NCBI RefSeq assembly: GCF_014217835.1
Contig: NZ_CP055263.1
Span: 3,723,501 to 3,787,500 of the forward strand
Direction: 5' to 3'
Length of the DNA: 64,000 nucleotides
Origin: Metabacillus sp. KUDC1714
GTDB lineage: Bacteria > Bacillota > Bacilli > Bacillales > Bacillaceae
Position numbers and translations under genes: made by a program. The stretch's first letter is position 1, and each line of letters begins with the position of its first letter. This document shows, one piece after another, positions 18,258 to 26,592 of the stretch. The notes below the pieces were generated by a model. The model made no database searches, was not told where the DNA came from, and saw only the letters and a program-made list of their open reading frames with translations.

Positions 18258-18458
18258 ATGAACAAAATTTTTTCAAGATATTCACACTGGCTAGCTCTTA
18301 TTATAATTGGTTTTAGCTTTATTACAATGTTTATAAATTTCAAAATTGCCCCATCTGACATTATAGCTGTTATTTTTGGGGGAATAGGGCTGCTATCTGT
18401 TGGTTACCTTGCTTATGTCGTAGAAAAACACATAAGAAAGCAGAGAGAAGAGAAATAA
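18258..18458 (+). CDS. small two-helix membrane protein
   Basis: A 66-residue protein with two hydrophobic segments (about 11-28 and 34-54) and a basic tail EKHIRKQREEK. The ATG follows GAGGGAG with 8 bases of spacing. It may be co-transcribed with the 61-residue frame upstream. No function can be assigned. Confidence 0.6.
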   Translation: MNKIFSRYSHWLALIIIGFSFITMFINFKIAPSDIIAVIFGGIGLLSVGYLAYVVEKHIRKQREEK

Positions 18459-18552
18459 ATTTTATTCGTTAATTCATCAGTTACATGAGATTGGCTTCAA
18501 TTCCTATGTAGCAGTTTATTTATTGTGCTTATATAGCATGATTGTCCAACAT

Positions 18553-18580
18553 GAAGACCAACGACCTTTTGTTGGTCTTC
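18553..18580. terminator. terminator between convergent genes
   Basis: GAAGACCAAC pairs with GTTGGTCTTC over an 8-base loop, between the small membrane protein gene and the converging DUF2383 gene. The T-run is weak. Confidence 0.5.
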
Positions 18581-18594
18581 TCGATTTCACTTTA

Positions 18595-19023
18595 TTAATG
18601 TAGTAAATGTTTCAAGTGTTCAACATGTCTTCGGTTATTATCAATTACTTCTTCAACAATTTGCTTACTAGTTGGATCTAAATCACCCTTTACAAGTTCC
18701 TCTGAATATTGCACACCATAGTTATCTACTCCTTTTAGAGCATCTTCAATAATTTTTCTTGAATCATTAGGGAGCATGATTTTATGCATAAAGCTGTGCA
18801 TTGATCCAGAGACACCTTCATCGTCAGCTGGAACTCCGCCTAGATTCTGTATTCGTTCTGCTATTTTCTGGGCATTAAGCTTTATGTCCTGTTGCATTGA
18901 TTGAAAGTTATTCTTTAATTCATCATTTTCTACCTCTTGAATATAGTGTTCAAGTGAACGTATACCCATATATGTACCCCTTAATAAAGTGTTTAGTTCC
19001 ACTATAATTGTCTCATTTGTCAT
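18595..19023 (-). CDS. DUF2383-type ferritin-like helical protein
   Basis: A 142-residue helical protein. ELNTLLRGTYMGIRSLEHYI and NNRRHVEHLKHLLH at the two ends carry the regularly spaced Glu/His of the ferritin-like DUF2383 fold. The ATG at 19023 is chosen because AAGGA lies 9 bases upstream. Metal binding and function are not established; DUF2383/DUF3231-type proteins are common in spore formers, and two DUF3231 genes occur 3-7 kb downstream. Confidence 0.65.
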   Translation of the reverse strand: MTNETIIVELNTLLRGTYMGIRSLEHYIQEVENDELKNNFQSMQQDIKLNAQKIAERIQNLGGVPADDEGVSGSMHSFMHKIMLPNDSRKIIEDALKGVDNYGVQYSEELVKGDLDPTSKQIVEEVIDNNRRHVEHLKHLLH

Positions 19024-19245
19024 AAACACACATCCTTTCTACCCTATTATGATGCCTGTGCTTTGAATTATTCCTAGTTTGTATCTTTAGATGAAGTACT
19101 CATTTCGCCTCTGTAACTTATCTTAGTTATTTTTCTTTCATTAGTCCCACAACTTACGATAAGAAGGAGAAGTGTCCATTTTTGTTGAATTATTGTAAGC
19201 AAAATACTTTTTCAAATAATTGTTAAAAGAAATGAGAGGTCCGTG

Positions 19246-20868
19246 ATGAAAACTAAGAACAAGTTAGTTCGGATGTCAAAGGTACTATCTATGGCTTTTA
19301 TCATCTTCATACAAATTTATTGGTATAAAATTCGAAGAAAGCCTGAAGTAGAATGGGAAAAGTTGTGGGAGAAAATAGGGGAGAGGTTTCGCAATACACT
19401 TTTTGAATTAGAGGGATTGCTCATTAAAATTGGTCAGATTCTGAGTATTCGCGCCGATCTACTTCCAAATGCATTTATCCATCAAATACAAGATCTTACA
19501 GATAAGGTTCCCCCATCTAACTGGAGTGAGATTCAGATGATTTTAGAAAAGGAATGGGGGAGTTCACTTGATCAACACTTTCTATTAATTGAAAAAACTG
19601 CAATTGCCTCAGCGTCGATAGGAGAAGTCTATAAAGGTATTTTGAAAGATGGTACAGAAGTTGCTATTAAAGTTCAACGTCCTAATATACAGTCAATTGT
19701 GCAAACTGATTTCCGGACTTTGGGTATCATCATTTGGTTTGCTGATCACTTTGTTCCTATTCCAAAAGGATTTATTAATTTTAAAGTCCTGTTTAAGGAA
19801 CTAAAACAAGTGATTGAACGAGAACTTGATTTTACGAAGGAGCTAAAAGCCCTGCTCTTTTTTAGCGAAAGATTTAAGGATATGGAAGTAGTACAGGTTC
19901 CTTCAGTGTATTCGGAACTCAGTACTTCAAAGGTACTGGTGATGGAATGGGTTGAAGGAATAAGGCTCACAAATGAGGAGGCTTTAGATCAGTTAGAAGT
20001 TAGCCGTCAAGAATTGGCTGGGCGACTCCTCCAAGTATTCCTTCCACAATGGCTTGAACCTGGTACATTCCATGCTGACCCACATCCAGGAAATATACTC
20101 GTTTCAAAGGAAGGAAAAATCATCTTACTTGATTTCGGAATGGTAGGGGAAATTACCAAAAAGGATGCTACTTATTTTCAAGGTTTAATTGAAAGCTTTC
20201 TTAGTAAAAATTATACAAAAGCTGTAGATTGCTTGTTTCATTTAGGATTTTTGCTCCCTGGCGCTGAATCAAGAACGATCGAGAAGCTACTAGCTGAATT
20301 TATGTCCTTTCATCCTGACCAGTTAAAAGAAATGGATGTTATTGCATTAAAATTGGAAATGAATGATATGATTCAAGCCCTACCCATTCAGGTGCCAACT
20401 AGATTTGTCTTTTTAGGTCGCTCTTTTGTAACGATAGAAGGCATACTCCTCAATTTGGCACCAGAGGAGGAGCTTATTGATTTAATGAAACCCGTTTTTA
20501 TGGAGTGGTTGAATAAACAAGGGAATAATAAATGGTCATTTGTTTGGCAATGGCTTCAATCACAGCCGATATTTAAGCTGTTTCATTCTGTTACAGAGTT
20601 TTTAGATGCTCCTAAAAAATTAGAACAAATAAAGGAAATCGAGCAAAGAAGACAATTTCAATTCATTATCTATGAAAATCATAAAAAACAGTTATTCCAA
20701 TTAACTATATTTGGCTTCATCGGAATTGCTGCAGGTATCTATACCATACATCCCCTTATATTGAAGCTATCAATTGGAGTATCTTTTATCGCTAGTGTAG
20801 GGTATTTTATTTGTAGTTATAAGCTGAAGAAGTGGATGAAGTACATGCATGAAAAACGGAGAAGTTAG
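19246..20868 (+). CDS. ABC1/UbiB/AarF-family atypical kinase
   Basis: A 540-residue UbiB-family protein. Signature elements are the KxGQ motif in LIKIGQILSIR, the Ala-rich loop IASASIGEVYKG replacing a normal P-loop, the lysine in VAIKVQRP, ExD in ERELDFTKE, HADPHPGNIL and LLDFGMVG. Two hydrophobic segments near the C-terminus anchor it to the membrane. UbiB proteins support quinone-lipid biology in other bacteria; the substrate in Bacillus, which makes menaquinone, is unknown. The ATG at 19246 follows AGAGG. Confidence 0.88.
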   Translation: MKTKNKLVRMSKVLSMAFIIFIQIYWYKIRRKPEVEWEKLWEKIGERFRNTLFELEGLLIKIGQILSIRADLLPNAFIHQIQDLTDKVPPSNWSEIQMILEKEWGSSLDQHFLLIEKTAIASASIGEVYKGILKDGTEVAIKVQRPNIQSIVQTDFRTLGIIIWFADHFVPIPKGFINFKVLFKELKQVIERELDFTKELKALLFFSERFKDMEVVQVPSVYSELSTSKVLVMEWVEGIRLTNEEALDQLEVSRQELAGRLLQVFLPQWLEPGTFHADPHPGNILVSKEGKIILLDFGMVGEITKKDATYFQGLIESFLSKNYTKAVDCLFHLGFLLPGAESRTIEKLLAEFMSFHPDQLKEMDVIALKLEMNDMIQALPIQVPTRFVFLGRSFVTIEGILLNLAPEEELIDLMKPVFMEWLNKQGNNKWSFVWQWLQSQPIFKLFHSVTEFLDAPKKLEQIKEIEQRRQFQFIIYENHKKQLFQLTIFGFIGIAAGIYTIHPLILKLSIGVSFIASVGYFICSYKLKKWMKYMHEKRRS

Positions 20869-20887
20869 AGTTATTTGTATATACAAA

Positions 20888-20948
20888 AGCCTCTTGGTTA
20901 TTGTCCTAAGATCTTGCATGAAAATGGACGAATTAATGCCAAGAGGCT
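20888..20948. terminator. long-range hairpin after the UbiB gene
   Basis: AGCCTCTTGG (20888-20897) pairs with CCAAGAGGCT (20939-20948), enclosing a second stem (TTGTCC with GGACGAA). It may be a terminator or a structured 3' end; there is no long T-run. Confidence 0.4.
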
Positions 20949-21039
20949 ACTTAAGTGATTATACGAATTAAAACTTTAGAAGTGGGTCTAATTCGCTATG
21001 GTGGTGTACTATTAGAATTTAAGAGTAAAAGGGTAATAA

Positions 21040-21459
21040 TCAGTCTTTTGTTTCATCCTTGTCATTTGCAATCTCATCTTTATTGAACCATAGTGGTTCG
21101 TTGTCATCAACTTCACCATTGTAGTTAATAAGAATCTCTTCCCCAGCTTTTATATCTTTGTATGCAAAGAAATCAAATGTATGGTTTTTAAAATTGATAT
21201 CATAAGTAGCATTAGGCTCATACGAATGATTAAATAGCATACCATAGCCTAATAATATCGCAGTGTGGTTTAGTCCATATTCAAACGCATAATCGTCAAG
21301 TAGCGTTTTTTCGATATGAACATGCTGCTCATTTGGATAAGAAATGACGGGTGCTTCATGAAGAAGAGTACCTTTTGCTATATCAGTCGTTGCAAATACT
21401 CCTCTATTGAATTCCCCATCACTGAGTGGGGATGTTTTAATTTCGATAATGTTAATCAC
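21040..21459 (-). CDS. SET-domain protein
   Basis: A protein of about 137-139 residues that is essentially one SET domain: NRGVFATTDIAKGTLLHE at the N-terminus, NHSYEPNATY (the NHS pseudoknot motif) and AYKDIKAGEEILINYNG. SET domains usually bind SAM and methylate protein lysines; the target in Bacillus is unknown. The GTG at 21459 lies inside the ribosome binding site (TAGGTGATT), so an ATT at 21450, 6 bases downstream and giving MIEIKTSPLSDG, is a strong alternative start. Confidence 0.8.
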   Translation of the reverse strand: MINIIEIKTSPLSDGEFNRGVFATTDIAKGTLLHEAPVISYPNEQHVHIEKTLLDDYAFEYGLNHTAILLGYGMLFNHSYEPNATYDINFKNHTFDFFAYKDIKAGEEILINYNGEVDDNEPLWFNKDEIANDKDETKD

Positions 21460-21591
21460 CTACGAGTTCTTTAAAAGTATTTTATCTTCACTATCTTGAC
21501 AGTTTATAATGAAGAAAGCAACTGTTTTAACGAACCTTATTAAAAAAAGATCTTCAATCTAAAAGATTAACATAGGATTTTGTGTAAATAA

Positions 21592-22605
21592 TTATTTATG
21601 CTCCGCCAAATTTTCTCGGTTAGAAGCTAAAGGTGGTTGTTCCAACCATCCGTTACTTATTAATAGTTCTGCTCCATCTTCAGCATATAACCCTACCTCA
21701 GCCATAAGACGTGTGTATTCAAAAGCAAGGTCTCTTCTTTGAGAAACAGATACCCCAGCTCCAAAATATCCGACCGCTGAGGATACTAAGATGACAATAT
21801 GATTTAACATTAGTTTATCTGAATAGGGCGGAACAGTTGAATTTGTTACCTCAGATACCCATGAAGCTGGAGATGCTAAATTATCTTTCGTTAAAGTGGA
21901 ACTAAGAATACTGAACTGTTTTTCACAAATATCTTTTCCTCTTTGGAAATACTTTTTAACTTCTTTTGATTGACAGGCCTGTCCAAAGCCAATTTCTAAA
22001 ACAACCTTAGCGATAATCTTTAGCATGTTAAAATTAATCCCACTAATTTCTATGGCATTTAAGGGACGTTTTTTCCCAAACCACCCCGATAAATATCGTT
22101 GATGATCTACAAAGTCAATTTGATTTGGTGTATTAATACGCGGGGGTTTACTGTAAATGCCTTTATTCAGCATAACATCTATGGTCCGTTCGTATAACTC
22201 CATTGTTTCTTTATTACATTGAATGAAATAGGCTATTTGGTCTTTGCGGGAAGAAGTGCCTACAGCACCAGCATAGCCAGTTAAACCTAGTAATGTCATC
22301 ACGTGCATATATACTAACATAAAGGTATCTGTAAATAGAGGAGGGGCATTAAGGTTAACATCTTCTTCTTTGGTGAAACCCTTTGGAACGGGAAAATTCT
22401 CTTGTTTCAGAAATTCCTTAATTTTGTCAATATGGTTTTCAGCTATCTTAAGAGCAAATTTGAGTACTTCCTTTATATCTTCATCTTGTGCCTTATCAAT
22501 AGAATGATAAAGAATACAAATTGATAAAGAATCATTCATATATTGAGTCCAAAGATTTGCTATTTCTGCTGAAGTAAGTTCAACATTATGATTGATATTT
22601 TCCAC
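21592..22605 (-). CDS. DUF3231 protein with two tandem domains
   Basis: A 337-residue protein made of two DUF3231 units: about residues 10-165 (LTSAEIANLWTQYMNDSLSI) and about 180-330. Each is a four-helix, ferritin-like bundle with repeated Glu/His. DUF3231 proteins are largely restricted to spore-forming Bacillaceae and their role is unknown. The GTG at 22605 follows TTGGAGG with 7 bases of spacing. It is divergent from the 22905-25869 gene group, which ends with another DUF3231 gene. Confidence 0.8.
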   Translation of the reverse strand: MENINHNVELTSAEIANLWTQYMNDSLSICILYHSIDKAQDEDIKEVLKFALKIAENHIDKIKEFLKQENFPVPKGFTKEEDVNLNAPPLFTDTFMLVYMHVMTLLGLTGYAGAVGTSSRKDQIAYFIQCNKETMELYERTIDVMLNKGIYSKPPRINTPNQIDFVDHQRYLSGWFGKKRPLNAIEISGINFNMLKIIAKVVLEIGFGQACQSKEVKKYFQRGKDICEKQFSILSSTLTKDNLASPASWVSEVTNSTVPPYSDKLMLNHIVILVSSAVGYFGAGVSVSQRRDLAFEYTRLMAEVGLYAEDGAELLISNGWLEQPPLASNRENLAEHK

Positions 22606-22904
22606 GAAAAAACCTCCAAAAATTAATAACGCTACTCTTCATTTGCTTCATTAAGATTAATTAATATATTTAAATTCACCTATTATTTGTGGGAATATGT
22701 ATCTAAATTCTAATTTGTAAGGTTGAGCTTGCACTTGGGAATAAAAGAATAAAGTGACTAAGACCATTTCAAGTTGAATGCGAATATGCGGATTAAGCGT
22801 AGGTATCTTATAATTTCTACGTTAAAAAATAACTTCTAGACATAGAAAAATAAACGCAAAATAAGATTAAGAGGAAGGGAACATACCCTAAAGGAGGATA
22901 GCTT
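22606..22904. other. divergent promoter region
   Basis: About 300 AT-rich bases between the divergent DUF3231 gene and the oxidoreductase operon. I found no convincing sigma-A, sigma-G or sigma-K match by eye. Confidence 0.4.
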
Positions 22905-23570
22905 TTGCGAACCGGAGACAACATTGGAATTCTTGACCTTCAGACAAGGACTACTTTCCGTGCACTTGTTCAGATGATTATTCAACCTATAGAATACATA
23001 GCTTCAACAAGAGGAGCCGTTCAAGTAGAAGATGCAGTGCTTGTAAAAGTATATGAATATGTTATATGGACACTTGATCATTCATTGGCTTATACAACAG
23101 AGGAACAGCTAAACTTAAATAATTCTTCAATGTCAACTGCTACAGCGCGTTTGCTGAATACTGCAGCTGCTTATTTAATTCAGTCAGGGCAGGCAAAATG
23201 TCCTCTAGACATGAGGGTGTTTACGAAAAGGACTCCGTTTACTTATCTATCGAGAAGTGATAGATTGCGTGTTATTACCTTATTAGATTGCCTTGACATT
23301 AATCTTGCAAGTTTGCCAACACCTTATACGAATAACCCTGGACTTATTCGTAATATGATGGATGTGCTAAACCAACTCACCCTATTTGGTTATTATTCAG
23401 AATGGACGGCTTATGGAACAACCCGTTTTTTACCGCCTGATAATAGACGATTAGAGTATTTTCCAATCGGTTGGTGTCAATCAAACTATCCAGGGGTAGC
23501 ATTTGGATATCGTGACTTACGAGGATTTTTATTAAAATATCCGCACAAAAGGAGTGACCATAATGGCTGA
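22905..23570 (+). CDS. probable small subunit partner of a GMC oxidoreductase
   Basis: A 221-residue protein with no recognised signal peptide. The arrangement FRALVQMIIQP near the start and TLFGYYSEWTAYGTTR to GYRDLRGF near the end is distantly like the gluconate 2-dehydrogenase subunit 3 group. The TTG at 22905 follows AAAGGAGG with 8 bases of spacing. It overlaps the GMC oxidoreductase start by 8 bases, so the two are translationally linked and probably form a complex. The family assignment is tentative. Confidence 0.65.
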   Translation: MRTGDNIGILDLQTRTTFRALVQMIIQPIEYIASTRGAVQVEDAVLVKVYEYVIWTLDHSLAYTTEEQLNLNNSSMSTATARLLNTAAAYLIQSGQAKCPLDMRVFTKRTPFTYLSRSDRLRVITLLDCLDINLASLPTPYTNNPGLIRNMMDVLNQLTLFGYYSEWTAYGTTRFLPPDNRRLEYFPIGWCQSNYPGVAFGYRDLRGFLLKYPHKRSDHNG

Positions 23571-25269
23571 TCAGGATGTGATTGTGATTGGAGCAGGCGG
23601 TGGAGGTGCAGTTATCGCGAAGGAACTTGGAGAGATGGGATTAAACGTTCTAGTTCTGGAAGCAGGTCCATGGTATGGTAACAAAAAATGGCCACACCCT
23701 AATCAACAGCCAGGAGCCAAATTTAGCTCTCACTATAATGATTTAGATATAAGCCTGTACAGACAATTATTTAACAAGTATGAAGCAAACATGAATGATT
23801 TGGTTTTTGGTAGATTACGCTGGGGACCAGCAAATCGCAGTCTTCCACAGTGGTTCCGGAAAACGAATCAAAAAGCGCTAATTTGGCAAAATTCTGGTAT
23901 AGGGGGAACAACACAAACATATACAGCCAATTCTCCTCGTGCGTTTCCAGAAGCAGTTGATCATGTATGGCCTCTTTCGTATCAAGAATTGGTTCCATAT
24001 TATGAAAAGGTTGAAGCTATTTTACCTGTTAATTTTGCGCCAACAACTGCAAAAGAAGACTTATTCTACTTTGGGGCGAAACAGGCTGGCTGGGAGCTGA
24101 TTCCTACTCTAAATGTAACAACCCCTGGGTTTCGTCCGCAGCCTAACGCTATATTGCCTCCTAATAAGAATCTTACTAATCCTACTATTCCACTTGAACA
24201 GTTATCATTATTGGAGGGCTGTACACTTGCAGGGCATTGTATAAATGGTTGTCCGCATGGACCTTCAATGGATAAAATTGCAAAGCGTTCAACAAATGTG
24301 AGCTACATTCCGCTTGCATTAAGGACCGGTAATGTCAAAATAAGACCGAATGCGTTTACGATAAAAATCATAACTGAAAATAAAGCTTCTTCAGACTCAA
24401 GTGCCATAGGAGTAATTGTTCGAGATGTTTGGACTGGAGAGCAGGAAGAATTACTGGCAGATGCTGTTGTAATGGCAGCAGGGAGCATTGAAAGTCCTCG
24501 TCTATGGTTAAATTCAGGGTTGCCTAAGAATCCATGGGTAGGAAAAGGCTTGGTTAATCATTACATGGACTGGTTAACGGGAATATTTGATGAGAAAGAC
24601 TTGAATTTAATTTTAGGATGCGAAACTATTGATCCCTTTGTTGGACACACTTGCGGTGCAAGGCTAGATTATCCTGGACTAGGTTCATTGCAGACCGTTG
24701 GAATGAGTCCAGGCTTAACTGCTTCTTTTTATGGGATGAGTGAATCTGGATACAATATTTTACATCCTACTATACCAAATAGGCATGAGGACTCACAGGG
24801 GCGAATTATTGGTTATGAATTGAAAGAATTAATGACAAACTATCGTAAAACGTTAAGTATCGTATTATGTACAGATGATGAAGTGGATCAACGAAATGGA
24901 GTTACGGTCGATCCGTTTATTAGTGATGAACATGGACCTATTCCTATCGTACAATATAAACCTACAAAACGATCAATTAAGAGACAGAGTGAATTGGCTA
25001 AGATGGCGGCTAATATTCTACGTAAAGCAGGGGCAAAAAAAATAATTAGATCTAATTGGCCTTCAGGTGTTATGATCCATTTGGAAAGCACAATGAGAAT
25101 GGGCTTTGTTGTTGACCAGAATTGTGAATCATATCAGGTAAAAAGATTATACATTGCTGATAACAGTGTACATTTTAATAGCATAGGTGGGGCGAACCCA
25201 ACCCTTACAACACAGGCACTTGCTACTCGAACAGCGGAAAAGCTTTTCGAAAAATATTTCAGTAAGTAG
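23563..25269 (+). CDS. GMC-family FAD-dependent oxidoreductase
   Basis: A 568-residue flavoprotein. The N-terminal Rossmann motif is VIVIGAGGGGAVIAKELG followed by VLVLEAGPW; the substrate domain contains GCTLAGHCINGCPHGPS, a Cys-rich segment like that of cholesterol-oxidase and gluconate-dehydrogenase-type members; the C-terminus LYIADNSVHFNSIGGANPT holds the active-site His and Asn regions. It oxidises an alcohol or sugar of unknown identity. The ATG at 23563 follows AAAGGAG with 8 bases of spacing and overlaps the upstream gene. DUF3231 genes flank the pair. Confidence 0.87.
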   Translation: MADQDVIVIGAGGGGAVIAKELGEMGLNVLVLEAGPWYGNKKWPHPNQQPGAKFSSHYNDLDISLYRQLFNKYEANMNDLVFGRLRWGPANRSLPQWFRKTNQKALIWQNSGIGGTTQTYTANSPRAFPEAVDHVWPLSYQELVPYYEKVEAILPVNFAPTTAKEDLFYFGAKQAGWELIPTLNVTTPGFRPQPNAILPPNKNLTNPTIPLEQLSLLEGCTLAGHCINGCPHGPSMDKIAKRSTNVSYIPLALRTGNVKIRPNAFTIKIITENKASSDSSAIGVIVRDVWTGEQEELLADAVVMAAGSIESPRLWLNSGLPKNPWVGKGLVNHYMDWLTGIFDEKDLNLILGCETIDPFVGHTCGARLDYPGLGSLQTVGMSPGLTASFYGMSESGYNILHPTIPNRHEDSQGRIIGYELKELMTNYRKTLSIVLCTDDEVDQRNGVTVDPFISDEHGPIPIVQYKPTKRSIKRQSELAKMAANILRKAGAKKIIRSNWPSGVMIHLESTMRMGFVVDQNCESYQVKRLYIADNSVHFNSIGGANPTLTTQALATRTAEKLFEKYFSK

Positions 25270-25341
25270 CATTTTTTTATGTCTATTGGAAACCATATGA
25301 TTAGAACAAATTACATCTTATGTTTGGTGGGATAAATAGAC

Positions 25342-25869
25342 GTGAACTTATTTGAAATAATTCATGATGCATTTGAACCATTTATGGATGATGAAAAGAA
25401 GCCATTGAATGTAATGGAGGTAACCAATCTTTGGTTTTTTCTACTAGGTACTGAAACGACGATGAGGAATGAAGAAATTGGCTATAATCTTTCTCAGGAT
25501 GAAGAATTAAAGCTAATATTAAAAGATGTAAAAGAAAATTTACATATTCCTATTAAAAAGGAAATTGCCGAGTTTCTAAAGAAGGAAGGAGTTCCTTTAC
25601 CACAATCAACTCCGGAAAAGCCTACTTTCGAATATCAGAAAATTCCAGAGGGTGCTAAATTAAATGACGAAGAAATTGCTAATTTAATGTCATATAATTT
25701 GGCAATGGGTGTTAACTATGCGTCAAGAGGACTTACAGAATCAATTCGGTCGGATGTCGGTGTGATCTTTATGAAAATAATAATGAGAAAAACTATATAT
25801 GGCTTAAAAGTAAAACGATATCTGGAACAACATGAGTGGCTTCGTATTCCCCCTTCCTTTAAACCTTAA
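25342..25869 (+). CDS. DUF3231 single-domain protein
   Basis: A 175-residue helical protein with one DUF3231 domain (LNVMEVTNLWFFLLGTETTM to LMSYNLAMGVNYASRGLTES). It lies 72 bases behind the GMC oxidoreductase in the same direction and is probably in its operon. The GTG at 25342 follows GGTGGGAT with 8 bases of spacing. It is shorter than the two-domain paralogue at 21592. Confidence 0.75.
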   Translation: MNLFEIIHDAFEPFMDDEKKPLNVMEVTNLWFFLLGTETTMRNEEIGYNLSQDEELKLILKDVKENLHIPIKKEIAEFLKKEGVPLPQSTPEKPTFEYQKIPEGAKLNDEEIANLMSYNLAMGVNYASRGLTESIRSDVGVIFMKIIMRKTIYGLKVKRYLEQHEWLRIPPSFKP

Positions 25870-25927
25870 CGGATTTTTAATAAATAGATGAATAAGTAAA
25901 AAACACTGAAGCATAAATTATTTATCA

Positions 25928-25957
25928 TTGTCATTTCCAATAAAAGTTAAGTATAAT
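25928..25957 (+). promoter_or_regulatory. promoter of the antitoxin RNA
   Basis: TTGTCA (25928-25933) and a perfect TATAAT (25952-25957), separated by 18 bases. No open reading frame with a ribosome binding site follows, so it should drive a non-coding RNA starting near 25964. Confidence 0.65.
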
Positions 25958-25963
25958 ATAATA

Positions 25964-26106
25964 AATACTTACCCTTAACTAAACAAGACCGCTGGTGCTG
26001 TAACACCAACGGTCTACAATAGTCGGTTCCTATAAAGGAGTCGGCCAATAAGGTAGAAAAAAAATAATCCACCTGAGCCGCTAACTCAAGGGTGGATTAT
26101 TTTTTT
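25964..26106 (+). ncRNA. antisense antitoxin RNA of a type I toxin module
   Basis: A predicted RNA of about 140 nucleotides from the promoter at 25928 to the terminator ending at 26106. It is convergent with and complementary to the 3' end of the holin-like toxin gene and its 3' untranslated region. The hairpin at 25987-26014 (11 bp, one mismatch) within it would, read on the minus strand, be the toxin mRNA terminator. The geometry matches RatA/TxpA and SR4/BsrG of B. subtilis. The RNA ends are inferred. Confidence 0.6.
26063..26106. terminator. bidirectional terminator of the toxin-antitoxin module
   Basis: AATAATCCACC pairs with GGTGGATTATT, extended by TGAG/CTCA with a 2-base bulge. Seven T follow on the plus strand and eight on the minus strand. 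The toxin stop codon lies inside the stem. Confidence 0.85.
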
Positions 26107-26180
26107 GAGTCAAATGATAGGATCGCTACGATTAGACTAGCAAACGCAACCGCAAACATCAAAGATTCAAAAGTCGTCAA
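26097..26180 (-). CDS. holin-like type I toxin, 27 residues
   Basis: A TTG-started peptide beginning MTTFESLMFAVAFASLIVAI and ending in a polar LSFDSKK tail: a single transmembrane helix with short ends, typical of the putative holin-like toxin (Hol_Tox) family. A strong ribosome binding site, AAAGGGGGTGAGG, ends 5 bases before the TTG, and an in-frame stop just upstream fixes the start. An extended -10 element (TGTTACAAT, minus strand near 26252) lies upstream, and a small hairpin in the leader could mask the ribosome binding site. A convergent antisense RNA overlaps its 3' end. Confidence 0.75.
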   Translation of the reverse strand: MTTFESLMFAVAFASLIVAILSFDSKK

Positions 26181-26419
26181 ACGGCCTCACCCCCTTTACT
26201 AGGAGTGTGCCGACACCCTTGAGAAAACCGATTCTATTGTTCGTTAATTGTAACATGATATCAATTATGAAAGTAGATGGATTAGACAAACGATTGCTTG
26301 GGGCAAAAAGCGATCATCAAATCCTCCATTCTCCCGCAGAGAAGGATTTATCTATTGCATATAGCTTTTGTAGCGTACTTTTCCATTCCCGTTAGAGTAG
26401 ATTAAACATTTAATAAGCC

Positions 26420-26454
26420 AAACGGCAGCGTAGTTATACGCTGTCGTTTTTTTT
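26420..26454 (+). terminator. strong terminator of an unidentified transcript
   Basis: AAACGGCAGCGTA pairs over 13 bp with TACGCTGTCGTTT (one G-T) around a GTTA loop, followed by eight T. No credible gene precedes it, so it may end a small RNA or antisense transcript. Confidence 0.75.
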
Positions 26455-26513
26455 CTTATAGAAATAAGATTTTTAAGTAACCTTATTAACAATGTTTTTA
26501 TATCGAAAAAAAT

Positions 26514-26562
26514 AATCGATATATTTATTGTGAATATTCTATATATCGATTAATATTAATCG
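26514..26562. promoter_or_regulatory. PadR operator cluster
   Basis: AATCGATATAT (26514-26524) and ATATATCGATT (26541-26551) form an 11-bp inverted repeat, and CGATTAATATTAATCG (26547-26562) is a perfect palindrome. They surround a plausible promoter (TTGTGA 26528, TAATAT 26551, 17 bases apart) 30 bases before padR. Autorepression by the PadR protein is inferred. Confidence 0.5.
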
Positions 26563-26592
26563 TAATAGATAAAAATGTATTGGAGGTTTCGT

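Larger units (their letters stand above)
26181..26592. other. intergenic region with toxin promoter and PadR operators
   Basis: This stretch of about 410 bases holds the toxin leader and promoter (minus strand), a strong plus-strand terminator at 26420-26454 and the PadR operator cluster at 26514-26562. What transcript the terminator serves is unclear. An open frame at 26207-26395 lacks a ribosome binding site and overlaps the toxin leader. Confidence 0.4.

Noticed and set aside
26207..26395. 62-codon plus-strand open frame upstream of padR
   Set aside because: No ribosome binding site, Pro/Cys-rich non-protein-like composition, and it is the complement of the toxin leader and promoter region.
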